Positions 1-8,704 are shown, numbered from the stretch's first letter. The stretch: 64,000 nt of DNA from Mesorhizobium sp. AR07 (GCF_024746815.1 NZ_CP080525.1:3162001-3226000); one strand, 5' to 3'. Numbers and translations are program-made. Notes: generated from the letters alone by a model not told the origin.

Positions 1-845
1 GCAGCGCCTTGCTTGCCGGACGTAACGTCGATTCCGTCATAAAGGGGGCAGCACTCGGCCGAATCGGCAACCTCGAAGTGCGGCTCGCCCGCAACGAGGC
101 CGAGATCGCGGCCGCGCAGGAAGTCCGCTACCGGGTGTTTTACGACGAGCTTGGCGCCAGGAAGGATCTGTTCCAGGCACAGGATCGCCGTGACGCCGAC
201 CGGTTCGATCCGCTCTGCGACCATCTGCTCGTCTTCGATACGTCGCTATCCGGCCCCGAACATCGCCGCATCGTCGGCACCTATCGCCTGCTGCGGCAAG
301 AAATCGCGGCCGCGGCCGGAGGGTTCTATTCCGAAGGCGAATTCGAGCTGACCAAGCTCATCGCCCGCCACCCCGGCCAGCGTTTTCTGGAACTCGGACG
401 CTCCTGCGTTTTGCCGGAATACCGCTCGAAGCGCACCATCGAGGCGCTGTGGCAAGGCATCTGGGCCTACATCAACCACTACGAAATCGGTGTGATGACC
501 GGCTGCGCGTCCTTCCACGGCACCGTGCCGGCGGCGCATGCCGAGGCACTCACCTATCTCGCCCACCACTGCCGGACGAATTCGGCCTGGGACGTGCGCG
601 CTGTGTCCGGGCGCTACTGTTCGATGGATCTGATGCCGATCGAAGCGGTCAACGCCAAGGCGGCGATCGCGGCGATGCCGCCGCTGGTCAAGGGCTATCT
701 GCGCGTCGGCGCCCGCATCGGCGATGGCTGCGTCATCGACCGCGAATTCTCGACGGTCGACGTGTTCGTCGTCATGCCGGTCAAGGAAATCGGCGCCCGC
801 TACGTCAATTATTATGGCGGGGAAGCCCAGCGCTTCGCTGCGTGA
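1..845 (+). CDS. olsB: L-ornithine N-alpha-acyltransferase, GNAT fold (5' end outside window)
   Basis: Transfers a 3-hydroxyacyl group from acyl carrier protein to the alpha-amino group of ornithine, the first step of ornithine lipid synthesis at the inner membrane. The family is recognisable from VRYRVFYDELGA near the N terminus, from FELTKLIARHPGQRFLELGRSCVLPEYR in the middle (split here by the acceptor region), and from the terminal VKEIGARYVNYYG. The frame is open to the window edge; the first internal start is a TTG at 9 inside conserved sequence, so the true start probably lies upstream and about 279 codons are visible. No olsA is seen downstream; the neighbour is an unrelated YjbR gene 4 bases on. 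Confidence 0.85.
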   Translation, partial: SALLAGRNVDSVIKGAALGRIGNLEVRLARNEAEIAAAQEVRYRVFYDELGARKDLFQAQDRRDADRFDPLCDHLLVFDTSLSGPEHRRIVGTYRLLRQEIAAAAGGFYSEGEFELTKLIARHPGQRFLELGRSCVLPEYRSKRTIEALWQGIWAYINHYEIGVMTGCASFHGTVPAAHAEALTYLAHHCRTNSAWDVRAVSGRYCSMDLMPIEAVNAKAAIAAMPPLVKGYLRVGARIGDGCVIDREFSTVDVFVVMPVKEIGARYVNYYGGEAQRFAA

Positions 846-849
846 AACG

Positions 850-1206
850 GTGAGCGACGAGCTTTCCAAGGCTTTCGAAGCACTGCGGCGTGCAGCAGGC
901 GGATTGCCGGACATCATCGAAACGACATCTTATGGGACGCCGGCGCTGAAGGTTGGCAAGAAATTGCTCGCCCGCGTCAAGGACGCCGACACGGTCGTCC
1001 TGATGTGCCCGCTCGACGAGAAAGAGATGCTGCTGGAAGCGGCGCCCGCAATCTATTTCGAGACGGATCACTACAAGGGCTGGCCGGCGATCCTTGTCAG
1101 GTTGAGTCAAATTCCGCCCGACGAATTGCGCCATCGGCTCGAACAGACATGGATCCGGCAAGCGCCCAAAAAGCTGATGAACGCTTGGCAGGCAGCGAAG
1201 GCCTGA
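850..1206 (+). CDS. MmcQ/YjbR family protein
   Basis: Small (118 aa) protein of the MmcQ/YjbR fold, often described as DNA-binding but without a settled function. The family pattern is seen in the ETTSYGTPALKVGKKLLARV segment, followed by a central PLDEKEMLLEAAP stretch and a GWPAILVRLSQIP strand near the C terminus. I chose the GTG at 850, four bases after the olsB stop, because the longer frame upstream runs through olsB in another frame. The tight spacing suggests co-transcription with olsB without implying a shared function. It converges with the minus-strand gene that ends at 1208. Confidence 0.8.
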   Translation: MSDELSKAFEALRRAAGGLPDIIETTSYGTPALKVGKKLLARVKDADTVVLMCPLDEKEMLLEAAPAIYFETDHYKGWPAILVRLSQIPPDELRHRLEQTWIRQAPKKLMNAWQAAKA

Positions 1207-1207
1207 T

Positions 1208-1840
1208 TCACGGAATATCTTCCGGTCGCCGGCCGGGCCGGCTCTTGTAGGACGGAAACGCCCAGCCGAAGCGGAGCGCGCCGCCACGCACGGCGAACGC
1301 CGCGGCGAAGCCGGCCAATCCTGAAACAATCTGCGGCAATCCGGCGACATCGCCTGCTGTAAAGATGGCGGCGCCGACGAGCGCGGCCGTGACATAGATT
1401 TCCGGCTTCAGCAGCACCGAAGGCTCCCCTGCCAGAAGATCACGCAGGATACCGCCGAATGTGGCCGTCAGCATGCCGGTGATCACCGAGACCGCCGGCG
1501 AGCCGGTGACGGCAAGACCCTTGGCAGCGCCCATCACGGAAAACGCGGCAAGGCCGATGGCGTCGAGCCAAAGCAGCAGCTTGTAGCGGGATTCGACACG
1601 GTGCGCGGTGAAGAACACCACCACCGCCACCACCGCGCAGATCAGCACATAGTCGCGGTTTTCCACCCAGAACACCGGCACACTGAGGATGAGATCGCGA
1701 AACGTGCCGCCGCCGATGCCGGTAACGCTGGCCAGGAACAGGAAGCCGATAATGTCGAGCTGCTTGCGCGAAGCAGCAAGCGCGCCGGTCGCGGCAAAGA
1801 CCGCGACACCGGCATAGTCGAGAAGCGCGATGGGATGCAT
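1208..1840 (-). CDS. TRIC/UPF0126 family membrane protein (YicG-like)
   Basis: A 210-aa integral membrane protein with two tandem UPF0126 repeats, each carrying a glycine-rich signature: SVTGIGGGTFRDLI near residue 40 and GMLTATFGGILRDLL near residue 125. Bacterial relatives form trimeric channels for monovalent cations, and the paired G-G-x-x-R-D signatures are the family hallmark. About seven hydrophobic helices can be read. The C-terminal tail is short and basic. It is probably monocistronic: its start abuts a large inverted repeat at 1841-1940, and it converges with the YjbR gene two bases away. The substrate in this organism is not known. Confidence 0.85.
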   Translation of the reverse strand: MHPIALLDYAGVAVFAATGALAASRKQLDIIGFLFLASVTGIGGGTFRDLILSVPVFWVENRDYVLICAVVAVVVFFTAHRVESRYKLLLWLDAIGLAAFSVMGAAKGLAVTGSPAVSVITGMLTATFGGILRDLLAGEPSVLLKPEIYVTAALVGAAIFTAGDVAGLPQIVSGLAGFAAAFAVRGGALRFGWAFPSYKSRPGRRPEDIP

Positions 1841-1940
1841 GAGTGAGCGAATAGCAAGTAGTGAGTAGCGAAAATAGCACGAAGCCAGTTGGCCGCTATC
1901 AACTATTTCGCTACTCGCTACTCTCTATTCGCTACTCACT
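1841..1940. repeat. Imperfect long inverted repeat built from GTAGCGA/TCGCTAC units
   Basis: The left arm (about 1841-1877) and right arm (about 1903-1940) are near reverse complements made of short repeated units such as AGTAGCGAATAG, separated by about 25 bases. The element fills the gap between the start of the TRIC-like gene and the stop of grpE, so grpE transcripts would run into it. It looks like a dispersed intergenic palindrome and could also act as a terminator for grpE, although it has no clean U-tract. Confidence 0.7.
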
Positions 1941-1945
1941 ATCCC

Positions 1946-2581
1946 TTACGCATCCTTCTCAGCCTGCTCATTGACAGGCCCCGGCTCGACCGGCGCTTCG
2001 CCTGCGGCATGCTTGGGGCCGCCCTTGGCGACGCCGACCATGGCCGGGCGCAGCACCCGCTCGCCGATCGAATAGCCAGGCTGCACGACCTGAACTACAG
2101 TGTTGGCCGGGACATCCGGATTGGGCACCTCGAACATCGCCTGGTGGAAATTGGGATCGAACTTCTCGCCTTCCGGTGCGAGCTTCTTGACCCCGTGCCG
2201 TTCCAGCGCCGACAGCATGGCACGCTCGGTGAGGTCGACGCCTTCGATCAGCGCCTTGAATCCGGCATCGCCGGCCGCTTTGGCCTCGGCAGGGATGGCG
2301 TCGAGCGCGCGGCGCAGATTGTCCGACACCGACAGCATGTCGCGGGCGAAATTCGCCACCGCGTAAGTGCGCGCGTCGTGCACGTCGCGCGCGGTGCGGC
2401 GGCGCAGGTTTTCCATCTCGGCCGCCACGCGTAGCGCGCGGTCCTTCAATTCTTCATTTTCCTTCAGCAGCCGCACAAGCGCTTCATAGTCGCCGTCGAT
2501 GCTGCCTTCCGCGCGTTCGGCATTGGCCTCGGTCGCCTCGACTTCATCGGGCGCGCGTTCGTCTTTTGCCTGGTCGCTCAT
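1946..2581 (-). CDS. grpE: Nucleotide exchange factor GrpE
   Basis: Cytoplasmic co-chaperone that releases ADP from DnaK. The 211-aa protein has an acidic, disordered N terminus (about residues 1-30), a long helical region with [20 protein letters not shown] followed by LRRRTARDV (about 38-75), and the C-terminal beta domain ending in [23 protein letters not shown], which is diagnostic. It is of usual length. It stands alone here; neither dnaK/dnaJ nor hrcA is nearby in the window. The ATG at 2581 begins MSDQAKDE and no better start is visible. Confidence 0.97.
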   Translation of the reverse strand: MSDQAKDERAPDEVEATEANAERAEGSIDGDYEALVRLLKENEELKDRALRVAAEMENLRRRTARDVHDARTYAVANFARDMLSVSDNLRRALDAIPAEAKAAGDAGFKALIEGVDLTERAMLSALERHGVKKLAPEGEKFDPNFHQAMFEVPNPDVPANTVVQVVQPGYSIGERVLRPAMVGVAKGGPKHAAGEAPVEPGPVNEQAEKDA

Positions 2582-2817
2582 CGCCGTTTCCCGTCATCTC
2601 GAATGGTGTGGATTTTGTGCCCGATATCGAGGTTTGGCAGCCAAAAATCAAGGGGTAAGCAACAGTGGGCCTATTGACCGAGGGCTGGACGAGAAACGCG
2701 ATCATTTCAATTTTAATTCAATTTTTACCGTAACTGTCGGCTTCGCTTGCCTGGATGGCGTCGTAAGGGAACCATTCCCTTGCTGGAGGAGTTTCGAAAC
2801 CGACAAAGGATTTTGAG

Positions 2818-3018
2818 ATGACGACCAACAACAACGCCAAAAAGGGAGAACGGCTCGCCACAGAGGTCAGGCGCCAGTTCGGTGCCGAGGCGATGACGCG
2901 CTTTCTGCGCACCTTGCCGGCCTTCCGCACCGAAGCCGACATTCCCGATCGCTTCAGGGAGCTGCTCGACCGCCTCGACGGGGCCGAGGATGGTGACATC
3001 GGCTTGCGCCGGCAGTAA
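2818..3018 (+). CDS. Small conserved-looking protein of unknown function (66 aa)
   Basis: A 66-aa soluble protein starting MTTNNNAKKGERLATEV and ending DGDIGLRRQ, rich in Arg, Glu and Asp, with a predicted amphipathic middle segment (RFLRTLPAFRTEADIPDRFRELLDRLD split over residues 28-54). An AAGGA sequence about ten bases upstream of the ATG supports the start. The region before it (about 2640-2815) is AT-rich for this genome and probably holds its promoter. I do not recognise a domain. Codon usage and the well-placed ribosome binding site make it likely to be real. Confidence 0.6.
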   Translation: MTTNNNAKKGERLATEVRRQFGAEAMTRFLRTLPAFRTEADIPDRFRELLDRLDGAEDGDIGLRRQ

Positions 3019-3115
3019 CGCAACGACATTCTTGGTTGCAAATCTCTATCGGCAATAGCCTGCGAGTGCCGAACCATTTAACGATAGAAGCGATTTGATT
3101 CACATGGAGGGCATA

Positions 3116-3496
3116 ATGCGCAAGGTTTCAATCACCTCATTTTTGTCGGCGCTTGTCGGCCTCGGCGCCGTTACATTGGTGGCCTTTCCGGCACAGGCAG
3201 ACGATCTGCAACTGGAATTGGGCAAACACGGCCCGCGGCTGAAGCTCATGCAAGATTGCGATCCCAACGACGACAATTGCGACGGCGCCCGACGCGACGA
3301 CCGGCGCGACCGTCGTCAATCACGAGGCTGCACGGAGGACCGGGCTCTCGACAAGGCGGACCGCATGGGCATCCGTCGGGCACGGATAGAGTCCGTTGGC
3401 CGCAGGGAGATCACGGTCCTCGGCAGACAGGATGGCGACCGCGTGCGCGTGACTTTCGGAACCGAGCGCGGCTGTCCCGTCCTCGATCGCGAGTAG
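3116..3496 (+). CDS. Secreted small protein, Cys- and Arg-rich, unknown function
   Basis: The start is set at the ATG at 3116 because GGAGG lies at 3106-3110 and the product then begins with a clean Sec signal peptide (MRKVSITSF, a hydrophobic core, cleavage after PAQA near residue 28). The mature part of about 97 aa has four Cys, an Asp/Arg-rich stretch (DDNCDGARRDDRRDRR), and a C-terminal segment (RIESVGRREITVLGRQ onwards) that resembles PepSY-like or antifreeze-like periplasmic proteins, though I cannot assign a family. It follows the 66-aa gene by about 100 bases and may be transcribed separately. Confidence 0.65.
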   Translation: MRKVSITSFLSALVGLGAVTLVAFPAQADDLQLELGKHGPRLKLMQDCDPNDDNCDGARRDDRRDRRQSRGCTEDRALDKADRMGIRRARIESVGRREITVLGRQDGDRVRVTFGTERGCPVLDRE

Positions 3497-3521
3497 AATA
3501 TCGGTCCCCAGAACGTGGAAA

Positions 3522-3555
3522 ACCCGATGCTCAAACAAAGGAGAGAGCATCGGGT
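3522..3555. terminator. Perfect 11-bp hairpin after the secreted small protein
   Basis: ACCCGATGCTC (3522-3532) pairs with GAGCATCGGGT (3545-3555) around a 12-base loop, 25 bases after the stop of the secreted protein gene. No clear U-tract follows, so it could be a weak terminator or an mRNA-stabilising hairpin. Confidence 0.45.
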
Positions 3556-3603
3556 CCTGAACGGTTTGGGCTTGAAAGCCGCCGCTCCAGGAGTGGACCA
3601 TCC

Positions 3604-3630
3604 AGCCAGTCAAGCGCCGATTGACTGGCT
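3604..3630. repeat. Perfect 10-bp inverted repeat upstream of the desaturase gene
   Basis: AGCCAGTCAA (3604-3613) and TTGACTGGCT (3621-3630) flank a 7-base spacer about 90 bases before the desaturase ATG. It could be a hairpin or an operator; nothing else in the sequence decides between these. Confidence 0.4.
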
Positions 3631-3717
3631 CGGCGGCCATGCCACGCGACAATTACGCACAGTAATTTTGCGTGATCCTCGTCTTGCGGTGGCCGAACGC
3701 CCCGACTATGCTTCCTG

Positions 3718-4740
3718 ATGAACATGATTTCCCCTGAAGCGGCCGCCAACAGCAAGCGCGCCTGGCTGAAGATTCTGGCGCGTTACAAAAAGCCTGACAG
3801 GCGGCGCAGCACGCTCGAACTCGCCATCACTCTCATTCCGTTCGTCACGCTCTGGGCGCTGTCTTCGGCTGCCTATTCCTACGGTCATTGGTGGGGTTTG
3901 GTCCTCATTCTTCCCGCCGCCGGGTTTCTGGTGCGGATCTTCATGATCCAGCACGATTGCGGCCACGGTTCCTTCTTCGCCAATCGCTATGCGGACGACT
4001 GGATCGGCCGCGCGCTCGGCGTCCTGACGTTGACGCCCTACGATTGCTGGCGGCGCGCCCACGCGACGCATCATGCCAGCGCCGGCAATCTTGACGAACG
4101 CGGCATGGGCGACATCAGGACGCTGACCGTTGCCGAATACCGGCAGATGTCATGGCGAGGCCGCCTTGCCTATCGTCTCTATCGCCACCCGCTGGTGATG
4201 TTCGGGCTCGGGCCGATCTGGCTGTTCATCTTCGAGCAAAGGTTACCCATCGGCATGATGCGGGGCGGCCTGACGCCCTGGGTGTCGTCAATGACCACCA
4301 ATCTCGCCATCGCGGTTGCGGCAGCCGTCCTCATCTGGTTCGTCGGCCCTGGTGCGTTCCTGATCGTCCATCTGCCGATCGTCATCCTCGCCGGTTCGGC
4401 CGGCATCTGGCTGTTCTACGTCCAGCACCAGTTCGAAGAAACGGAATGGGCAAAGGATGCCGACTGGGAATTCCAGCATGCCGCCTTGCACGGCTCGTCC
4501 TACTACGACCTGCCGCCGGTGCTGAACTGGTTCACCGGCAACATCGGCGTCCATCACGTCCACCACCTCTCCGCCAAGGTGCCGGGCTACCGGTTGCAGG
4601 AAGTGCTGCGGGATTATCCGGAACTGCGCGGCATCGGTCGCATCACGCTGCTCGACAGCCTGCGCTGCGTCAAACTGGCGTTGTGGGACGAAAACCGCCG
4701 CAAGCTGGTGTCGTTCCGCGAGGCGAGGTCAGCCGCATAA
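3718..4740 (+). CDS. Membrane fatty acid desaturase
   Basis: Di-iron acyl-lipid desaturase of 340 aa that introduces a double bond into membrane-bound fatty acyl chains. The three histidine boxes are all present: HDCGH near residue 79, HATHH near residue 115, and HHVHH near residue 281. Hydrophobic helices precede box 1 and lie between boxes 2 and 3, giving the usual four-helix layout. The general architecture is that of delta-12/omega-6-like bacterial desaturases, but regiospecificity cannot be read from sequence. It is monocistronic by appearance, with a minus-strand gene converging 72 bases downstream. Confidence 0.88.
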   Translation: MNMISPEAAANSKRAWLKILARYKKPDRRRSTLELAITLIPFVTLWALSSAAYSYGHWWGLVLILPAAGFLVRIFMIQHDCGHGSFFANRYADDWIGRALGVLTLTPYDCWRRAHATHHASAGNLDERGMGDIRTLTVAEYRQMSWRGRLAYRLYRHPLVMFGLGPIWLFIFEQRLPIGMMRGGLTPWVSSMTTNLAIAVAAAVLIWFVGPGAFLIVHLPIVILAGSAGIWLFYVQHQFEETEWAKDADWEFQHAALHGSSYYDLPPVLNWFTGNIGVHHVHHLSAKVPGYRLQEVLRDYPELRGIGRITLLDSLRCVKLALWDENRRKLVSFREARSAA

Positions 4741-4811
4741 CGAACCGCCGCACCATATGGCGCGGCGGCATTGGCAACTCCCTAGAACGTTTCACGGAAA
4801 CGCAGAACCGC

Positions 4812-5432
4812 TCAGGCCGCCTGGCGCTCGTCGCGCATCAGGATCTCGCCATGGCGGATTTCGGTGCCCAGCACCTTCAGGCATTCGCGGATGAAGTTGG
4901 ACAGGCCTGGCCAGCCCTTGGCTGACACGAGATTGCCGTCGACATGGGCGCCGGTCGGCGCGACATCGATATAGATGCCGCCGGCGAGCGTCACTTCCGG
5001 CTCGCAATAATGCAGTGCGGCGACTTCCCGGCCCCGCACCACACCGTCGACCGCGATCAGGATCTGCACGCCATGGCAGATGGTGAAGATCGGCTTGCCG
5101 GCTTCGTGGAAATGCCGCACCAGCGCCTGCACCCGTTTGTCGATGCGGATGTATTCCGGCCCGCGCCCGCCCGCCGCATAGACGGCATCATAGTCGTCTG
5201 GCTTCACCTCGGCGAAGGTCTTGTTGAGGATGTAGTCGTGGCCTGGCTTTTCCGTATAGGTCTGGTGGCCTTCGAAATCGTGCAGCGACGTCTTCAGGAT
5301 GTCGCCGGCCTTCTTGTCGGGGCAGACGACATGAACCGTATGGCCGACGGCATGCATGGCCTGTTCAAAGACGAAAATCTCGTACTCCTCGCTGAACTCG
5401 CCAACGAGCATCAGTATTTTCTTGCCAGCCAT
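4812..5432 (-). CDS. DJ-1/PfpI family protein
   Basis: A 206-aa single-domain protein of the DJ-1/PfpI class I glutamine amidotransferase-like fold. The nucleophile elbow is FTICHGVQIL with the Cys near residue 119, the preceding AAGGRGPEYIR loop is typical, and a conserved Glu sits in the EEYE segment near the N terminus. Relatives act as deglycases, peptidases or hydratases, so the activity is open. A strong ribosome binding site (GGGAGGAA) precedes the ATG at 5432. A GntR/FadR-type palindrome lies about 95 bases upstream of the start and may control it. Confidence 0.82.
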   Translation of the reverse strand: MAGKKILMLVGEFSEEYEIFVFEQAMHAVGHTVHVVCPDKKAGDILKTSLHDFEGHQTYTEKPGHDYILNKTFAEVKPDDYDAVYAAGGRGPEYIRIDKRVQALVRHFHEAGKPIFTICHGVQILIAVDGVVRGREVAALHYCEPEVTLAGGIYIDVAPTGAHVDGNLVSAKGWPGLSNFIRECLKVLGTEIRHGEILMRDERQAA

Positions 5433-5525
5433 TTCCGGTTCCTCCCTTGTGGTCCTATTTATTTCGGATTGCGAAATAATGGACCTATCCTAAGGGCAGG
5501 ATGGCGGGAGGGAAAGCGTAAATCG

Positions 5526-5548
5526 CACAATTGGTAAGACCAATTGTG
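5526..5548. promoter_or_regulatory. Candidate GntR/FadR-type operator upstream of the pfpI-like gene
   Basis: CACAATTGGT (5526-5535) and ACCAATTGTG (5539-5548) form a perfect 10-bp inverted repeat with spacer AAG. The core TTGGT-AAG-ACCAA matches the known operator form of FadR-subfamily GntR regulators such as PdhR and LldR. It lies upstream of the minus-strand pfpI-like gene and downstream of the GMC gene stop, so the pfpI-like gene is the natural target. No FadR-type regulator gene is adjacent. Confidence 0.55.
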
Positions 5549-5626
5549 GGTCGATTACGCCTGGAATCGCTGCCAGTCGTTTCACGACGGACGAAAATGG
5601 CGCTGCTGGTTCGACCAGAATTTCGG

Positions 5627-7234
5627 TCAGGCAACCGCCTTGATCATATCAGCCGCTTTTTCGGCGATCATGATGGTCGGCGCATTGGTGTTGCCGCCGA
5701 TCAGCGTCGGCATCACCGAGGCGTCGACGACCCGCAAACCTTGCATGCCGCGCACGCGGAGTTCGGGATCGACCACCGCCAGATCATCGATGCCCATCTT
5801 GCAGGTACCCGCCGGGTGATAGATCGTATCGGCGCGGGCTCGGATATGGGTCATCAGCTCCGCATCGCTCGAAACGCCGGCGGTATAGATTTCCTTGGCG
5901 CGGTATTTGGCCAGCGCCGGCGCCTCCAGTATGCCGCGCATCATTCTGACCCCCTTGAGCAACAGCTCGGCGTCGCGTTCGTCGGACAGAAAACGCGGAT
6001 CGATGCGCGGTGGCGCCAGTGGGTTCGGCGTCGACAGCCCGACCTCGCCGCGCGAATACGGCCGTAGCACGCAGACGTGGCAGGAAAAGCCATAACCCAT
6101 ATGCAACTTGCGGCCATGATCGTCGACGATGGCGATGCAGAAGTGCAGTTGCAGGTCGGGCCGGTCGATCGCCGGGTCGGATTTGAGGAAGGCGCCGCCT
6201 TCCGCATAAGGCGTGGCGATCATACCGCCGCCATCCCTGCGCCAGCGCTGCATATGCCGCAGCAGGCCAGGCAGACCGCGCAGGCCGATGCCCATCATGT
6301 CGGCATCCTTAGATGTCCAACCCATGATGAAATCGACATGATCCTGCAGGTTCTTGCCGACGCCGGGCAGTTCATGGACGACCGGAATTCCGTGCGCTGC
6401 AAGCTCGACAGCCGGGCCGATCCCGGACAGCAACAAGAGCTGCGGCGAGCCGAAGGCACCACCGCAGACGATGACCTCGCGCCTGGCTTTGGCAACGGCT
6501 TCGCCCTTGCCCGCGCGGTAGCGCACCCCGGTGGCCCGCTTGCCGTCAAGGACGATACCCGTGGCCTGCGCTCCGGTGATAACGGTAAGGTTTGGCCGGC
6601 TCAACGCCGGATGCAGATAGGCGGCAGCGGCCGAGCATCGCTCGCCATTGCGGCGTTCGCCCCAGAATTGCGTGACCTGATAAAGTCCGGCTCCTTCCTG
6701 TTCAGCCCCGTTGAAATCATCATTGCGCCGGATCTGGTTTTCGCCACAGGCCTCGATAAAGGCCTTGGAGAGCGCACGCGGCTCCTGCTGCTCGGCGACC
6801 CGAAGCGGTCCGTCACCGCCGTGCAAGGCATCACCGCCACGCTGATTGCCTTCCGCGCGCCGGAAATAAGGCAGCACCTCGTCCCATGACCACCCGTCGC
6901 AGCCGAGATCGGCCCATTCGTCATAATCGCCGCGGTGCCCGCGTGTGTAGAGCATGGCATTGATGGCGCTCGAGCCCCCTAGCGCCTTGCCGCGCGGCTG
7001 GTACCCCTTGCGGCCGCCAAGGCCATCCTGCGGCACCGTCTCGAAGGCCCAGTTGCTGATCTTCGGCCGGCCCGGCAACAGCGCGATGATGCCGGCCGGC
7101 GCACGGATGAGCAGGTTTCTGCCTTCGCCGCCGGCTTCGATCAGGCAAACCGTTTTCGATGGATCTTCGGAGAGCCGCGCGGCAAGCGTGCAGCCGGCGG
7201 ACCCGCCACCGGCAATGACATAGTCGAAATCCAT
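5627..7234 (-). CDS. GMC family FAD-dependent oxidoreductase (choline dehydrogenase-like)
   Basis: A 535-aa flavoenzyme that oxidises an alcohol using FAD. The N-terminal ADP-binding motif is DYVIAGGGSAGCTLAARLSE, the GMC signature 1 region includes RGKALGGSSAINAMLYTRG near residue 80, and the C-terminal catalytic region has YHPAGTCKMG followed by VVDASVMPTLIGGNTNAPT. The conserved His of YHPAGTC is present. Two ATGs are adjacent; GGAGG lies only two bases before the first and five before the second, so I start at 7234. The substrate is not known; the family includes choline, polyethylene glycol and other alcohol dehydrogenases. Confidence 0.88.
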   Translation of the reverse strand: MDFDYVIAGGGSAGCTLAARLSEDPSKTVCLIEAGGEGRNLLIRAPAGIIALLPGRPKISNWAFETVPQDGLGGRKGYQPRGKALGGSSAINAMLYTRGHRGDYDEWADLGCDGWSWDEVLPYFRRAEGNQRGGDALHGGDGPLRVAEQQEPRALSKAFIEACGENQIRRNDDFNGAEQEGAGLYQVTQFWGERRNGERCSAAAAYLHPALSRPNLTVITGAQATGIVLDGKRATGVRYRAGKGEAVAKARREVIVCGGAFGSPQLLLLSGIGPAVELAAHGIPVVHELPGVGKNLQDHVDFIMGWTSKDADMMGIGLRGLPGLLRHMQRWRRDGGGMIATPYAEGGAFLKSDPAIDRPDLQLHFCIAIVDDHGRKLHMGYGFSCHVCVLRPYSRGEVGLSTPNPLAPPRIDPRFLSDERDAELLLKGVRMMRGILEAPALAKYRAKEIYTAGVSSDAELMTHIRARADTIYHPAGTCKMGIDDLAVVDPELRVRGMQGLRVVDASVMPTLIGGNTNAPTIMIAEKAADMIKAVA

Positions 7235-7406
7235 CATCTCCTCCCGGCACGCGCCCGGCGGATGTTTCCGTCCGGACGACCAAGAGAAGGCCTATCAGAG
7301 GCGTTGTAAAGACGCGCGGAATTACCGCTGCGTCAACGCGGCACCAGTCTAGCAGATGAATCGCTGGTGGCCCTCTTGGGTTGGGCTAGAACTCGACCAC
7401 AACCTT

Positions 7407-8264
7407 TTATCCCAACCGCACCCAATCCATGGCTTCGAGCACATAGGGAGCAAACAAGAAATCTCGGATCTCGATGATCCGGCTTTCCGACCAGTCGATC
7501 AGGACAAAATGCGCAGGTCTGTCCATCGAGCCGGTGCTGTCGAAGACCAGCATGGCCGGCTGTCCTTCAACCGCGCCGAGGGCGAACCGCCATTTCGTCT
7601 CTTCCGCATAGCGCGTGAAATAGAGGCCAATCTTGTCGCGCCCTTCCAGTTGGAGCCGGTTCACCAGATCGAGCTTCACGTCATCGGCGAGCATGGCGCG
7701 GATTGCGTCGAAATCGCCGCTCCGGAACAGATGGACATAAGCGGCGATCTTGCGCCGGTCCGAATCGGACATCAGCGGCAGCCTTGTGTCTTCGGGCGCC
7801 TGCGCGAGAAGCCGCAGTGCAGCGCGCCCGCGCTGAAGCGCCGATTTGGCGGCTGCCGGAGAGCACTCGGCGATGCTTGCGATCTCGTCGACCGAATGAC
7901 CCAGAACATCCTTGAGGATCACCGCGCAGCGCTGAAGTTCAGGCAGCCGCAGAAACGTCTGAAAGCTGATCGCGACGATGTCCGCCTCGGGTATGGGCGC
8001 CGCTTCGACGTCTTCGGTGAGCGCAACGACCGTGTTCCGGAACCTGTCGCGCAGGAAATCGAGGCTCGCATTGTGGGCGATGCGAAACAGCCAGCCCTCA
8101 AGATTGTCCACCGCGGCGCCCTGGGCGCGCGCGTCAAGGGCCTTGACGAGGGTATCCTGCAATACATCCTCGCCATTGACCGCCGATCCCGTCATGCGCG
8201 CGCAGTAGCGATGAAGGCGTGGCCGCAGCGCCTTCAGACGATCCTCGAATTCGTCAGTGTTCAT
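7407..8264 (-). CDS. ECF-type sigma factor with C-terminal SnoaL/NTF2-like domain
   Basis: A 285-aa sigma-70 family protein. Region 2 is seen in EDVLQDTLVKALDAR and GWLFRIAHNASLDFLRDR (about residues 25-70), and region 4 in LPELQRCAVILKDVLGHSVDEIASI (about 105-150). A further domain (about 175-285) resembles a SnoaL-like fold, as in SigJ/ECF41-type factors where the tail controls activity instead of a separate anti-sigma factor. The WLPEP linker and DGGGK tail motifs known from ECF41 are not evident, so it belongs to a related group. The start was moved to MNTDEFEDRL. It is last in a minus-strand set after the ABM and EthD genes. Confidence 0.83.
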   Translation of the reverse strand: MNTDEFEDRLKALRPRLHRYCARMTGSAVNGEDVLQDTLVKALDARAQGAAVDNLEGWLFRIAHNASLDFLRDRFRNTVVALTEDVEAAPIPEADIVAISFQTFLRLPELQRCAVILKDVLGHSVDEIASIAECSPAAAKSALQRGRAALRLLAQAPEDTRLPLMSDSDRRKIAAYVHLFRSGDFDAIRAMLADDVKLDLVNRLQLEGRDKIGLYFTRYAEETKWRFALGAVEGQPAMLVFDSTGSMDRPAHFVLIDWSESRIIEIRDFLFAPYVLEAMDWVRLG

Positions 8265-8356
8265 GTATCGAGACCTACAGTGCTTCCGCTCTCTGTTCCG
8301 CCAAGGATTGGGCAGCAATGCCAATGAGAATCCTCGACAGGTTGGCCGAATGGTTG

Positions 8357-8671
8357 TCAAACGTCCCTGTCGTCGAAAAGGAACATTTGAACGCCCGAGT
8401 CATCAGGCGCGAAAAGTCGGCGATCCGCCCCAGCCGCTTGTCCCTCCGCGCTTGCAAACGCCTTTTCGATCGCCGCGAGGTCGTCGAAATGCAGCGTTCC
8501 GATCCGATGAACATTGGAGGTTCCTATCGGCGTTGCGATGGGACCGTCGCTGACCTCGTATTTCCTGAGACCCGGAATCTTCTTGGCGAGAGGCACGTGG
8601 ATTTCGAAGTAATGTCGGTCAAATGCCTCGACGTTCTTCGGTGTCTGGTAAATCACGACCATCCGAGCCAT
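8357..8671 (-). CDS. EthD family dimeric alpha-beta barrel protein
   Basis: A 104-aa protein starting MARMVVIYQTPKNVEAFDRHYFEIHVPLAKKIPGL (seen as two motifs: the first beta strand with YQTP and the DRHYFEIHVPLAKK helix), which is the EthD signature. EthD proteins are small ferredoxin-like-fold proteins linked to oxidative degradation clusters; their activity is often unknown. GGGAGA precedes the ATG at a good distance. It lies 33 bases after the ABM monooxygenase gene and about 92 bases before the sigma factor gene, on the same strand, so the three probably share a transcript. Confidence 0.8.
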   Translation of the reverse strand: MARMVVIYQTPKNVEAFDRHYFEIHVPLAKKIPGLRKYEVSDGPIATPIGTSNVHRIGTLHFDDLAAIEKAFASAEGQAAGADRRLFAPDDSGVQMFLFDDRDV

Positions 8672-8704
8672 TGCGGTTCTCCCTTGTTACCTGCGTGTTC
8701 ACCC

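Noticed and set aside
3515..3718. A 67-codon frame between the secreted protein and the desaturase
   Set aside because: It spans two strong hairpins, has no ribosome binding site and ends at the desaturase start.
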